The translations under genes and the position numbers were made by a program. A stretch of 64,000 bases of DNA from Caballeronia grimmiae (GTDB lineage Bacteria; Pseudomonadota; Gammaproteobacteria; Burkholderiales; Burkholderiaceae): NCBI RefSeq assembly GCF_000698555.1, contig NZ_JFHE01000009.1, positions 1 through 64,000 on the forward strand, given 5' to 3'. Shown in pieces: positions 8,272-17,080 of this stretch; position 1 is the first letter of the stretch, and the number at the start of each line of letters is the position of its first letter. Below the pieces are notes generated by a model, which was not told the DNA's origin, did no database searches, and was given only the letters and a program-made list of their open reading frames with translations.

Positions 8272-9081
8272 ATGCTCAATCACAAAGGTTCATTGAGGCG
8301 ACGGCTACAAATCGTCGAACTCGTTCGCAAGCGGGGCGAGGTGTCGGTTGATGAACTGAGCCGAGCTTTCGATGTATCGGTTGTGACCATCCGCAGCGAC
8401 CTGAGCTACCTGGAACAGCAACGCTATCTTTTACGCTCGCTTGGCAAGGCTCGCTATTTGGCACAGGAGCCCGGAGACAACATTCTGGTGCCAACATGGG
8501 ACGCCGCCGCGCGCAAGGCATCGGAGACGGTTGTTGCTCGATTTGCAGCAGAACACGTCCGAGACAGCGAAGCGGTGATGCTAGGGGTAGGGGAGATAGT
8601 CCATAAGATGATTCCCTTCCTCACAGACCGTGCGAACCTTTCATTGCTGATTCAGGATGTTTCCGTCGCGAAGACGGTTCAGCGATTTCTGCACTGCGAG
8701 GTGCTCTTAACAGGTGGCCGACTGGAACACGGCTCTACGGCGATGACCGGACCTGACGCTGAGGCGGCGGTGGGCCGGCGCTCGATTGACCTGTGCGTGC
8801 TGGAAGCATGTGGTTTAGACCGTTATGGCAACCTTCTAACTGCTGATTCGGCTTTAGCGCGTGTGGCCCGGGCGGCGCGACGAGCGGCCAAGCGAACGAT
8901 GGTTGTTGCATTTCAGCCGGTACTCGATGGACGCAAAGGCGAAACGTTCGCGAACGCGAGCGAGATTGACACGCTCCTTATCGACGATGGTATCGACCCA
9001 CCGACGATGGAAATGGTGGAGAGAGAAGGCCTTCAACTACAGAGACGAAACACGGGAATCTTGGAGTTCAGCGTTTCTTAG
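8272..9081 (+). CDS. DeoR/GlpR family regulator of the sugar island
   Basis: About 269 residues. The N-terminal DeoR helix-turn-helix reads RRRLQIVELVRKRGEVSVDE then FDVSVVTIRSDLSYLEQQ. It is followed by the C-terminal sensor domain of the family, which resembles ribose-5-phosphate isomerase and binds a sugar phosphate (TGGRLEHGSTAMTGPDAE, SIDLCVLEACGLD). An in-frame GTG at 8242 would give ten more residues, but it lies inside the second operator palindrome, so I prefer the ATG at 8272. It heads a same-strand run with the kinase and GatZ-like genes and probably represses the island until a phosphorylated intermediate accumulates. Confidence 0.9.
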   Translation: MLNHKGSLRRRLQIVELVRKRGEVSVDELSRAFDVSVVTIRSDLSYLEQQRYLLRSLGKARYLAQEPGDNILVPTWDAAARKASETVVARFAAEHVRDSEAVMLGVGEIVHKMIPFLTDRANLSLLIQDVSVAKTVQRFLHCEVLLTGGRLEHGSTAMTGPDAEAAVGRRSIDLCVLEACGLDRYGNLLTADSALARVARAARRAAKRTMVVAFQPVLDGRKGETFANASEIDTLLIDDGIDPPTMEMVEREGLQLQRRNTGILEFSVS

Positions 9082-9229
9082 CAGTTAATTTATCGTGGCA
9101 ATTTGCCGCAGCGCATGACGTCATTCGCATCAAGTTGCGACTGCTCCGACTGTGTGTCCTGGCTCACATTCGCTACGCACAGCGGCGGGTTGACCCGTCC
9201 AGAATGGCACCTTGTATATCGTTATCCTA

Positions 9230-10228
9230 ATGAATACAGCCATGGCGAAAAATGAAGTGCAGTCGGGCGATCGTCCCGGTTCTATCCTTACCATGGGCGA
9301 GATCCTCGTTGAGATTCTCGCAACAGAAATTGGACAATCGTTTAGACGGCCAGGAACGTTGGTGGGACCGTACGCGAGCGGTGCTCCAGCAATATTCATC
9401 GACCAAGTGGCGAAAAGCGGAAGCCCTGGCGCGATTATCGGCTGCGTCGGGGATGACGATTTTGGCTATCTGAACGTCCAGCTTCTGCGTGAGGACGGAG
9501 TCGATGTCTCCGGCATATCTGTCATCAAAGGGGCTACAACTGGAAGCGCCTTCGTCACCTATCGCGAAGACGGCGATAGAGACTTCATCTACAACATTGC
9601 CAACAGCGCTTCGGGACACCTTTCTGTCAACGAGATTAGCGAGCAGCTCTTGAAGGACTGCAGTCATTTCCACGTAATGGGGTCCTCTCTCTTCTCGTTT
9701 CGCATCATTGAAGCCATGAAGCGGGTTATCGAAACCGTGAAAGCAAACGGTGGCACCGTCAGCTTCGACCCGAACATCCGCAAGGAGATGCTGCGAATTC
9801 CGGAGATGCGAGAGGCGCTCGACTTCATCCTCGACTACACCGATGTGTTTCTCCCAAGCGGTCATGAGGTGATGCTCCTTGCGAACGCTAGCTCGGAGAA
9901 GGCTGCGATTGACGAACTGCTCGGCAGGGGAGTGAGCGAAATTGTCGTCAAGCGTGGGAAAGACGGATGCAGCTACTACGACGGGACGACTGAGCGACAT
10001 ATCCGTGCGTTTTCTGTTACCGAGGTGGACCCGACGGGCGCCGGTGACTGCTTTGGCGGTACGTATATCGCATGTTGCGCGCAAGGATATTCTGTCGAGG
10101 CCGCGTTGAACTACGCATGCGCCGCTGGGGCATTGGCTGTCACTCGTCGCGGACCCATGGAGGGTACGGCAACGCTTGCGGAACTTGATGCGTTCATCCA
10201 GGAGAAGACCGGGGTGACCCATGGCTGA
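9230..10228 (+). CDS. PfkB-family carbohydrate kinase, probable ketohexose kinase
   Basis: A 332-residue ribokinase/PfkB-fold kinase that uses ATP to phosphorylate a sugar. The N-terminal region has ILTMGEILVEIL and the substrate-lid GYLNVQLLREDGVDVSGISV. The C-terminal PfkB signature DPTGAGDCFGGTY carries the catalytic Asp and the anion hole. Its stop overlaps the start of the GatZ-like gene by eight bases. With that partner and the 3-epimerase at 15439, the likely substrate is a ketohexose such as tagatose, with phosphorylation at C6. Alternative starts at 9212 (TTG) and 9242 (ATG) exist and none has a strong ribosome binding site. Confidence 0.88.
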   Translation: MNTAMAKNEVQSGDRPGSILTMGEILVEILATEIGQSFRRPGTLVGPYASGAPAIFIDQVAKSGSPGAIIGCVGDDDFGYLNVQLLREDGVDVSGISVIKGATTGSAFVTYREDGDRDFIYNIANSASGHLSVNEISEQLLKDCSHFHVMGSSLFSFRIIEAMKRVIETVKANGGTVSFDPNIRKEMLRIPEMREALDFILDYTDVFLPSGHEVMLLANASSEKAAIDELLGRGVSEIVVKRGKDGCSYYDGTTERHIRAFSVTEVDPTGAGDCFGGTYIACCAQGYSVEAALNYACAAGALAVTRRGPMEGTATLAELDAFIQEKTGVTHG

Positions 10229-11504
10229 GATCGTCACGCGATTAACGGGCGACCCGCAACTGGAGTCGCGATTGAACGGTATCTATTCCGTTTGCTCGGC
10301 TCACCCGTGGGTCGTCGAAGCGAGCATTAGGCAGGCTCTCGATGACTGCTCACCCTTGTTGGTCGAATCGACTTCGAATCAGGTCGACCAATATGGCGGC
10401 TACACCGGCATGAGGCCGGCGGATTTCGTGCGATTCGTCGGTGGAATCGCTGACAAGGTCGGATTTCCTCGTCAACGTTTGTTGCTCGGCGGGGACCATC
10501 TGGGCCCTAACGCGTGGCGGCATCTTCCGGCGGAAGAAGCCATGGCACGCGCCGATGCCCTGATTGAAGCCTATGCCGCAGCAGGGTTCAAGAAAATTCA
10601 TCTGGACACGAGCATGAGTTGCGCCGACGACCCGCCGCGTTTGGCGGACGAAGTAGTCGCTGAACGCGCGGCTCGGTTATGCGCAGTTGCAGAGTCGGCA
10701 ACTGAGCGCGCCGGACTACGCGAACGCCCTGTCTACATCGTCGGCACGGAAGTCCCGGTGCCCGGTGGCGCCTCCGAAGAACTCGTCGCGGTCGAGGTGA
10801 CACGTCCGCAAGCGGCTCTTGAGACGGTCGCCGTTCACTCTGTGGCATGGCAGAAGCGTGGGTTGGACGCGGCTTGGGAGCGTGTCGTTGGGCTCGTCGT
10901 TCAACCGGGCGTCGAGTTCGACCATACTAAGGTGATGGACTATGACTCCTCATCCGTCAGCGAGCTCTCGCGAGTCCTCAATGACTTGCCCGGTATGGTA
11001 TTCGAAGCACACTCCACGGACTATCAAAAGCCCGAGGCTCTGTCGGCCATGGTCCGCGACGGCTTCGCAATTTTGAAGGTCGGACCGGGCGCGACCTTCG
11101 CGTTGCGGGAGGCGCTTTTCGCGTTGGCAGACATCGAAGACCAACTGCTGGCACCGGATGCCCGGTCGAATATAAGGGCGGTGGTCGAGCGCGTCATGTT
11201 AGAGAAGCCCAATAACTGGGCGAAGTATTACCACGGCAGCGAACAGGAAAAGCGGCTCTTGCGGACATTCAGTTACAGCGACCGAGTTCGGTATTACTGG
11301 GCCGATGCGGAAGTCGCCGAAGCAACGAAGAAGCTGGTAGGCAACCTCGAGCGCGTCGACATACGCGAAAACCTGATTAGTCAGTACCTTCCCAATCAAT
11401 ACAGGCAGCTCAGATGCGGGTTAATCGACGACTCGCCGATGAGCCTGATATTCAGCAAAGTCAGAGAGGTCATCGGCGCCTACGCGGCTGCTTGCAGAAC
11501 GTAA
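10221..11504 (+). CDS. GatZ/KbaZ-like protein, probable tagatose-6-phosphate 4-epimerase or aldolase subunit
   Basis: A 427-residue member of the GatZ/KbaZ family. Family motifs include SPLLVESTSNQVDQYGGYTG near the N-terminus, LLLGGDHLGPNAW, KKIHLDTSMSC and YIVGTEVPVPGG, the last three around residues 90-180. In Escherichia coli, GatZ and KbaZ were described as non-catalytic partners of the class II aldolases GatY and KbaY. No GatY/KbaY-like aldolase lies in this island. GatZ-like proteins working alone have been linked to 4-epimerisation of ketohexose 6-phosphates, and that fits the adjacent kinase. The start overlaps the kinase stop by eight bases. Confidence 0.88.
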   Translation: MAEIVTRLTGDPQLESRLNGIYSVCSAHPWVVEASIRQALDDCSPLLVESTSNQVDQYGGYTGMRPADFVRFVGGIADKVGFPRQRLLLGGDHLGPNAWRHLPAEEAMARADALIEAYAAAGFKKIHLDTSMSCADDPPRLADEVVAERAARLCAVAESATERAGLRERPVYIVGTEVPVPGGASEELVAVEVTRPQAALETVAVHSVAWQKRGLDAAWERVVGLVVQPGVEFDHTKVMDYDSSSVSELSRVLNDLPGMVFEAHSTDYQKPEALSAMVRDGFAILKVGPGATFALREALFALADIEDQLLAPDARSNIRAVVERVMLEKPNNWAKYYHGSEQEKRLLRTFSYSDRVRYYWADAEVAEATKKLVGNLERVDIRENLISQYLPNQYRQLRCGLIDDSPMSLIFSKVREVIGAYAAACRT

Positions 11505-11613
11505 TTCAAGTAGGCGCACGGAACCATCGGTTTCGCGTCGTTGCTTCGGTCGTAACGGCTCTTGGTTCCGATTCAGGCGGCGAGCTTTCGAGGGAAAACC
11601 CGCTTTGTTGAGG

Positions 11614-11626
11614 TTTCGGCTCGAAA
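11614..11626. promoter_or_regulatory. Palindromic operator before the ABC transporter operon
   Basis: TTTCGGCTCGAAA matches the TTTCGnnnCGAAA consensus seen before the DeoR gene. The next 11 bases (CTAGACTTTTT) are identical in both places. A weaker half-match, TTTCGAGGGAAAA, lies at 11586-11598. It is followed 69 bases later by the permease start. It probably lets the DeoR-family protein control the transporter and epimerase genes. Confidence 0.55.
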
Positions 11627-11694
11627 CTAGACTTTTTACGGCACACGAAGCTTGCCCCACGCATGGCGAGCATAGGCCTTACTGGAGGCGGGAA

Positions 11695-12699
11695 ATGGAA
11701 AAGGTGACGTTGGCCAACGATGAGCAGCGGAAGCCTCGGAAAGGGCTCGCCACTCAAATAATGCATTCACGTGAGACCGGCATCATAGGTGCGCTGGTCA
11801 TTATGGTTGTGCTGCTATCGATTTTTGCGCCTGACTTCGCCAGTAAAGGCAATTTACTCAACGACGCGCGCAACCTCTCGTTTATTGGCATCGTCGTTCT
11901 TGGTCAAGCCGCAGTGATGATTACCGGCGGGATTGACCTCTCGGTCGGCAGCGTGTGGGGTCTTGCCGCGGTGGCGTCTGCTGCGATGATGCAAGCGGGC
12001 ATGGGTGTTGTTCCGGCGTGCGCGCTTACCCTTCTGATTTGCGCAGCCGTTGGCTTCTTCAACGGCTTCTGTGTGACAAAGTTGCGGATGCTGCCGTTTG
12101 TTCCGACGCTCGCCACGATGAGCATTGCACGTGCGCTCGCTCTGATCATCACACGCGGCAAAGCTATCGACGGCTTCAGACCTGACGGTGACCCATTCTT
12201 CCAACTCGGCGGAGGCGACTTCCTCGACTTGCCGGTTCCGTTCATTATCTTTGTTGTGCTGGCAGTCATTGCTGGAATCGTCCTCAAGAGAACGGTCTAC
12301 GGTCGCCAACTCTACGCAGTCGGTGGCAATGAACGCGCGGCAATGCTAACTGGTTTGAATGTAGACCGCCTGAAGATGAGCGTCTACATCATGTCCTCCG
12401 TGCTGGCAGGTGTCGCGGGCATCATCGAAGTGAGTTACCTGTCGTCCGCGATCTCCAATCAGGGCTTGGGCAAAGAGCTGAGTGTTATTGCAGCTGCGGT
12501 TATTGGCGGAACGGCTTTGTCTGGTGGTGAAGGAACCGTAATTGGTGTGTTCGTCGGGACTGTCATCCTCGAGGTGCTGCGCAATGGTCTCGTCTTGCTT
12601 GGAACGGACGCCTACTGGCAAGGGGTGTTCGTGGGTTCTGTCATCGTGCTTGCCGTCTTTATCGACCAACTCAGAAAAGGCGTCTGGCGACGTCGTTGA
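11695..12699 (+). CDS. Sugar ABC transporter permease (RbsC type)
   Basis: A 334-residue inner-membrane permease of the ribose/xylose class, with eight to ten hydrophobic segments. Family features include the ITGGIDLSVGSVWGLAA block after the second helix, the cytoplasmic loop YGRQLYAVGGNERAAMLTGL that contacts the ATPase, and a conserved AAVIGGTALSGGEGTVIG segment. The open frame extends further upstream, but GGAGG lies just before the ATG at 11695, which gives the normal cytoplasmic N-terminus. It is the first gene of the importer and lies directly after the operator. Confidence 0.93.
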   Translation: MEKVTLANDEQRKPRKGLATQIMHSRETGIIGALVIMVVLLSIFAPDFASKGNLLNDARNLSFIGIVVLGQAAVMITGGIDLSVGSVWGLAAVASAAMMQAGMGVVPACALTLLICAAVGFFNGFCVTKLRMLPFVPTLATMSIARALALIITRGKAIDGFRPDGDPFFQLGGGDFLDLPVPFIIFVVLAVIAGIVLKRTVYGRQLYAVGGNERAAMLTGLNVDRLKMSVYIMSSVLAGVAGIIEVSYLSSAISNQGLGKELSVIAAAVIGGTALSGGEGTVIGVFVGTVILEVLRNGLVLLGTDAYWQGVFVGSVIVLAVFIDQLRKGVWRRR

Positions 12700-12732
12700 G
12701 CGCTGTAGCCATAACAACCCTTGGAGAAGACC

Positions 12733-13680
12733 ATGACACGCACCATGATTAGTGCAGTAGCAGCCACCGTCCTGTTCGGACTCGGCATCACGCAATCGCA
12801 CGCAGCTGACAAGAAGGTTTTTGCCGTCGTGCCGAAGGCGCTCGGCGTCGCTTTCTATGCCGATGCGGAGAAAGGCTGCAAGGAGGAAGCAGCGAAGCTC
12901 GGTGCCGAGTGCCTGTTCACGGGTCCGGCGCAACTCGATGACGCTGAGCAAGGGCGAATCGTAAGGGACCTGATTACCAAGAAGGTTGCTGGCATCGCGA
13001 TTGCGCCGAACAACGCGGACTCCATCGGCAATGTCATCAGCGCGGCGGTCGCGAAGAATATCCCCGTCGTCACCTTCGACTCGGACGCGCCGAAGTCCAA
13101 GCGGGCCGCGTTTATCGGCACGAACAATGAGGCGGGCGGAGAAGCCGCCGGAGAGGCATTCGCAAAAGCGCTTCCGAAGGGGGGCACTTACGCCGTCCTG
13201 ACTGGCGGATTGTCTGCCGCAAATTTGAACGAGCGAATCAAGGGCTTCAAGTCGAAGCTTAACGGCAACTTCAAGGAAGTTTCGGGCTCGCCCTTCGCAT
13301 GCAACGACGATTCCAGCACGGCGGTGCAACTGATTCAGGACATTCTTGCAAAGAATCCGAATCTCGACGGCATCTTCTTCGTGGGCGGTTGGCCAATGTT
13401 CGCGCCTGAGGCGTACATCCGCGCGGTTAAGAACAAGGCGGCCGATATTAAGTCCGGCAAGTTCGTCGTGGTTTCGTTCGACACGTTGCCCTCACAAGTC
13501 AAACTGCTGAAGGAGGGTTATGCAACGACGCTGATTGGCCAGCGACCGCTCGCGATGGGCATCGAGTCGGTGAAACAACTAGATGAGCTTTCCAAGGGGG
13601 GCAAGATTCCGCCGCGCACTGATACCGGTGTCGACATCGTCAATTCGACCAACGTAGACAAGTTCGTCGGCGGAAAGTGA
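12733..13680 (+). CDS. Periplasmic sugar-binding protein of the ABC importer
   Basis: About 315 residues, of the periplasmic-binding-protein-like type I (ribose/galactose) fold. A signal peptide covers roughly residues 1-25, with cleavage predicted after SHA and before ADKK. The mature protein starts with KVFAVVPKALGVAFY. The hinge-region pattern IAIAPNNADSIGNVISAA and VVTFDSDAPKSKRAAFIG is typical of the family. A TTG 12 bases upstream is possible, but GGAGAAG sits in good spacing before the ATG at 12733. It delivers the imported sugar to the adjacent permease. Confidence 0.93.
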   Translation: MTRTMISAVAATVLFGLGITQSHAADKKVFAVVPKALGVAFYADAEKGCKEEAAKLGAECLFTGPAQLDDAEQGRIVRDLITKKVAGIAIAPNNADSIGNVISAAVAKNIPVVTFDSDAPKSKRAAFIGTNNEAGGEAAGEAFAKALPKGGTYAVLTGGLSAANLNERIKGFKSKLNGNFKEVSGSPFACNDDSSTAVQLIQDILAKNPNLDGIFFVGGWPMFAPEAYIRAVKNKAADIKSGKFVVVSFDTLPSQVKLLKEGYATTLIGQRPLAMGIESVKQLDELSKGGKIPPRTDTGVDIVNSTNVDKFVGGK

Positions 13681-13690
13681 TTCTTTCATC

Positions 13691-13714
13691 GGGACCGGGG
13701 CGTTCCCCGTTCCC
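13691..13714 (+). promoter_or_regulatory. Stable hairpin between binding protein and ATPase genes
   Basis: GGGACCGGGG, loop CGTT, then CCCCGTTCCC gives nine pairs in a ten-base stem. No T-run follows. Hairpins in this place usually protect the upstream message or attenuate downstream genes, so that the binding protein is made in excess. The role here is inferred. Confidence 0.55.
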
Positions 13715-13738
13715 TGATTTCCCTGCGAAGAGCGCCTT

Positions 13739-15280
13739 ATGACCGTTCTACTGAGCGTTGAGCAGATTACCAAGACCTATCCCGGTGTCAAGGCACTGCA
13801 AGAGGTCTCCTTCAGCGTAGAGGCGGGCACCGTCCATGCAATCATGGGCGAGAATGGTGCCGGCAAGTCGACTTTGATGCAGGTCATCGCCGGGGCACAC
13901 CCCGCGACCTCCGGGCGGCTCATCTTCGATGGTCAGCAAGTCGAGTTCTCTGGCACGCGCGACGCGGCCAAGAAAGGCATTTCTATCGTGTTCCAGGAGC
14001 TCATGCTAGCCCCGAACATGACCATCGCCGAGAACATATTCCTCGGCACAGAGCCACGCATGGCGCGCGTGTTAGTCGACCGCAACACGCTGTTAAGTAA
14101 GGCGACGGCAGCAATGCAGCGTCTCGGTATCTCCCTTGACCCGGATACGCGTCTCGGGGATTTGACCATCGCTCAGCAACAGCTCATCGAAATCTGCAAA
14201 GCGCTGATTCATGACCCGCGCTTGCTCATCCTGGACGAGCCGACCTCGAGTTTGTCCGAAGCCGATTCTCTGACGCTTTTTAAGGTTGTCCACGAGTTGC
14301 GAGACCGAGGCGTCACGATTCTGTATATCTCCCACCGGATGCGCGAGGTATTCGACAACTGTGACGCCGTGACGGTGTTGCGGGATGGGAAGCATGTGCG
14401 AACCGCGAAGCTTGCCGATACCTCGCCTGACGAGGTCGTCCGCCTGATGGTCGGCCGGGACCTCGCTGAGGTCAAGCGTGTCCGGCCGGAGCACTCAGGC
14501 AAGCCTATCGTGCTCTCGGTGAACGGATTAGGCGATGACCACCGTTATCGCGACGTCTCATTCTCTCTGCGCCAGGGTGAAATCGTAGGTCTCGCGGGGC
14601 TGATTGGCGCGGGTCGCTCGGAAGTAGCGATGGGGATTTTTGGGGCCCCACCCCCGAAACACGGGACGGTCTCCATTGAGGGCAAGCCGGTCAAAATTTC
14701 GAGACCTCGCGATGCAATGAAGCTTGGCATTGCACTGGCGCCAGAAGACCGCAAGGACCAAGGATTGGTCTTGGGGATGTCGGTCGGCAGCAACTTGTCC
14801 CTTGCTGCGCTCGGACTCGGGCGCCTATCGAAGGGAAGCGTCGTCCGGCCACTGCAAGAGGCCCGGATGATTGACAGCTACGTCGGACGATTCAAGATTA
14901 AAACACCGACCGTCGAACAATTGGTGAAGCTGCTAAGTGGTGGCAACCAGCAAAAGGTTGTACTTGCGAAGTGGCTGGCCTCCAAGCCACGAGTGCTCAT
15001 CGTCGATGAACCGACTCGGGGAGTCGACGTCGCGACGAAGGCGGAAATCTATGCGCTGATGCGAGAACTCGCCCATGAGGGGCTGGCGATTCTCGTGATT
15101 TCAAGCGACTTGCCCGAAATTCTGACCATCTCCGACCGCATCCTGGTCATGCGAGCCGGGAAACTGGTTGGCGAGGTGGGCTTCGACGAAGCATCGGAAG
15201 AGCGAATCATGTCTCTTGCTGCGCTTGAACACGCTGACCCCGCTCACCCCGAAGTCAAGCCGACGGGATTTGTGTCCTGA
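13739..15280 (+). CDS. Sugar ABC transporter ATP-binding protein (RbsA type)
   Basis: A 513-residue protein with two fused ATPase domains, as in RbsA and MglA. The first domain has a full Walker A (GENGAGKST, residues 37-45), the signature-region variant LTIAQQQLIEICKAL and Walker B LLILDEPTS. The second has the degenerate P-loop GLIGAGRSE that is normal for this subfamily, an LSGGNQQKVVLAKWLA signature and VLIVDEPTRGVD. It powers the importer whose permease and binding protein lie just upstream. The length is as expected. Confidence 0.95.
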   Translation: MTVLLSVEQITKTYPGVKALQEVSFSVEAGTVHAIMGENGAGKSTLMQVIAGAHPATSGRLIFDGQQVEFSGTRDAAKKGISIVFQELMLAPNMTIAENIFLGTEPRMARVLVDRNTLLSKATAAMQRLGISLDPDTRLGDLTIAQQQLIEICKALIHDPRLLILDEPTSSLSEADSLTLFKVVHELRDRGVTILYISHRMREVFDNCDAVTVLRDGKHVRTAKLADTSPDEVVRLMVGRDLAEVKRVRPEHSGKPIVLSVNGLGDDHRYRDVSFSLRQGEIVGLAGLIGAGRSEVAMGIFGAPPPKHGTVSIEGKPVKISRPRDAMKLGIALAPEDRKDQGLVLGMSVGSNLSLAALGLGRLSKGSVVRPLQEARMIDSYVGRFKIKTPTVEQLVKLLSGGNQQKVVLAKWLASKPRVLIVDEPTRGVDVATKAEIYALMRELAHEGLAILVISSDLPEILTISDRILVMRAGKLVGEVGFDEASEERIMSLAALEHADPAHPEVKPTGFVS

Positions 15281-15438
15281 GTTCGGCGAGCAAGGAAATG
15301 TGCATAGCGCGAAGAGGGAAGGTCGGCATTCGCGCGTGAGGAGAAACACTAGAAGAAAGCTATTCAGTGTACTAAGTTCAACTTGGTCTCCGCCGAGGCT
15401 TGCGTATCCATGTGATGGTCTAGGAGAGGGGTTTCACC

Positions 15439-16311
15439 GTGAACAAAGTTGGCATGTTCTACACCTACTGGTCGACTGAGTGGATGGTCGACTTTCCAGC
15501 GACTGCGAAGCGCATTGCGGGGCTCGGCTTCGACTTGATGGAAATCTCGCTCGGCGAGTTTCACAACCTTCCCGACGCGAAGAAGCGTGAGCTAAAAGCC
15601 GTGGCTGATGATTTGGGTCTCACGGTGATGTGCTGTATCGGACTGAAGTCTGAATACGACTTCGCGTCGCCGGACAAGAGCGTTCGTGATGCCGGCACGG
15701 AATATGTGAAGCGCTTGCTCGACGACTGTCACCTCCTTGGCGCGCCGGTCTTTGCTGGCCTTACGTTCTGCGCGTGGCCCCAATCTCCGCCGCTGGACAT
15801 GAGGGATAAGCGCCCTTACGTCGACCGCGCAATCGAAGGCGTCCGTCGTGTTATCAAGGTAGCTGAAGACTACGGCATTATTTATGCACTGGAAGTGGTG
15901 AACCGATTCGAGCAGTGGCTTTGCAATGACGCCAAGGAAGCGATTGCTTTTGCCGACGCGGTTGACAGTCCGGCGTGCAAGGTCCAGCTCGACACATTCC
16001 ACATGAATATCGAAGAGACTTCCTTTCGCGATGCAATCCTTGCCTGCAAGGGCAAGATGGGCCATTTCCATTTGGGCGAAGCGAACCGTCTGCCGCCGGG
16101 CGAGGGTCGCCTGCCGTGGGATGAGATATTCGGGGCGCTGAAGGAAATCGGATATGACGGCACCATCGTCATGGAACCGTTCATGCGCAAGGGCGGCTCG
16201 GTCAGCCGCGCGGTGGGCGTATGGCGGGATATGTCGAACGGTGCGACGGACGAAGAGATGGACGAGCGCGCTCGCCGCTCGCTGCAGTTTGTTCGTGACA
16301 AGCTGGCCTGA
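15439..16311 (+). CDS. D-tagatose/D-psicose 3-epimerase
   Basis: A 290-residue TIM-barrel enzyme of the ketohexose 3-epimerase family. It starts [15 protein letters not shown], close to the family N-terminus. The four metal ligands are in place as E152 (LEVVNRFE), D185 ([10 protein letters not shown]), H211 (HFHLGEANR) and E246 (VMEPF), the same numbering I recall for Pseudomonas cichorii D-tagatose 3-epimerase. These enzymes interconvert D-tagatose with D-sorbose and D-psicose with D-fructose using Mn2+. The GTG start is supported by AGGAGAGG upstream. As the last gene of the transporter operon, it would feed the imported ketose to the kinase and GatZ-like protein. Confidence 0.93.
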   Translation: MNKVGMFYTYWSTEWMVDFPATAKRIAGLGFDLMEISLGEFHNLPDAKKRELKAVADDLGLTVMCCIGLKSEYDFASPDKSVRDAGTEYVKRLLDDCHLLGAPVFAGLTFCAWPQSPPLDMRDKRPYVDRAIEGVRRVIKVAEDYGIIYALEVVNRFEQWLCNDAKEAIAFADAVDSPACKVQLDTFHMNIEETSFRDAILACKGKMGHFHLGEANRLPPGEGRLPWDEIFGALKEIGYDGTIVMEPFMRKGGSVSRAVGVWRDMSNGATDEEMDERARRSLQFVRDKLA

Positions 16312-16888
16312 GGATGGAGTCGGGACCGTTTGTCAGGTGCGTGCATACAAGCGGCTGTTCCGCTCTCATGCAAGCGGGGCGCGACAGGCGGGGACACGAC
16401 GGGGCTTCTGTCGCTCGCCTCGTTCTTGATTGCTGCGTTCTTGCCGCTCGGGCTCACGCGGCAGTGACCAAATTGGCAAGCTATGTATCAGGCATTGAGT
16501 GATGCGGTCATCCTCGATAGGAACTGGCGACAACTTAAGCACGGCAGTCGAAGAGTGTCACGGGGAACGCGGGACGCGTTGTTAGACGCATTGCTGACGT
16601 GACCACTGCGATTTATCCGCTCTACCGCGCGGTTGCCACGCTTCGGCTCCAAGACCAACACAAATCCGGGTATGTGTCGGGACCACCCCGACACGTTGGC
16701 CGAAAAAGGAGCCCTGTCAGACATCGGCCCATCGACGTTTACGTTGATAAACAATAGGTTGTGTTTCGATGTTCGATGGCCCGACCGTTGGCACAGAACA
16801 TGACTAAAGGATACTGAGCGCGGCTTCAACCCGCTCAAACACAGTCCCGGCGCTTGGTGCCACAACTATTCTCGATGGGTGAACCGAA
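16312..16888. other. Intergenic with a perfect hairpin at 16674-16694
   Basis: No confident gene. GTGTCGGG (16674-16681), loop ACCAC, then CCCGACAC (16687-16694) form a perfect eight-base stem. No T-run follows on either strand, so it is more likely a protein-binding site or RNA structure than an intrinsic terminator. Confidence 0.5.
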
Positions 16889-17080
16889 ATGAGCACGCTG
16901 ACCATTGTTGACCTCTGCCAGAAAAACGAACTGTCGCGTACAGAGATGGCCCGCGTAGTCGGCGGGCACGACATAGAGAAGGAGAAGGCGCTCGTTGAGG
17001 CCTATCGTGTTATCGCTTCGATAAACGCTTTAGAAAATGCGCCGGACCCCGCTCCGCCTCATGTGGGCATGAAGCTCTAG
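16889..17080 (+). CDS. Small peptide with a double-glycine leader motif
   Basis: A 63-residue product of unknown function. Residues 15-26 read LSRTEMARVVGG, an exact fit to the double-glycine leader pattern L-S-x-x-E-(L/M)-x-x-(I/V)-x-G-G that is cut by C39-type peptidase/exporters in bacteriocins and other secreted peptides. The 37 residues after GG are charged and helical, lack Cys, and end in a Pro-rich tail (PDPAPPHVGMKL). No exporter or maturation enzyme is present in the window. The coding call rests on the intact frame and the motif. It could instead be a small helical regulatory protein whose VVGG is accidental. Confidence 0.55.
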   Translation: MSTLTIVDLCQKNELSRTEMARVVGGHDIEKEKALVEAYRVIASINALENAPDPAPPHVGMKL

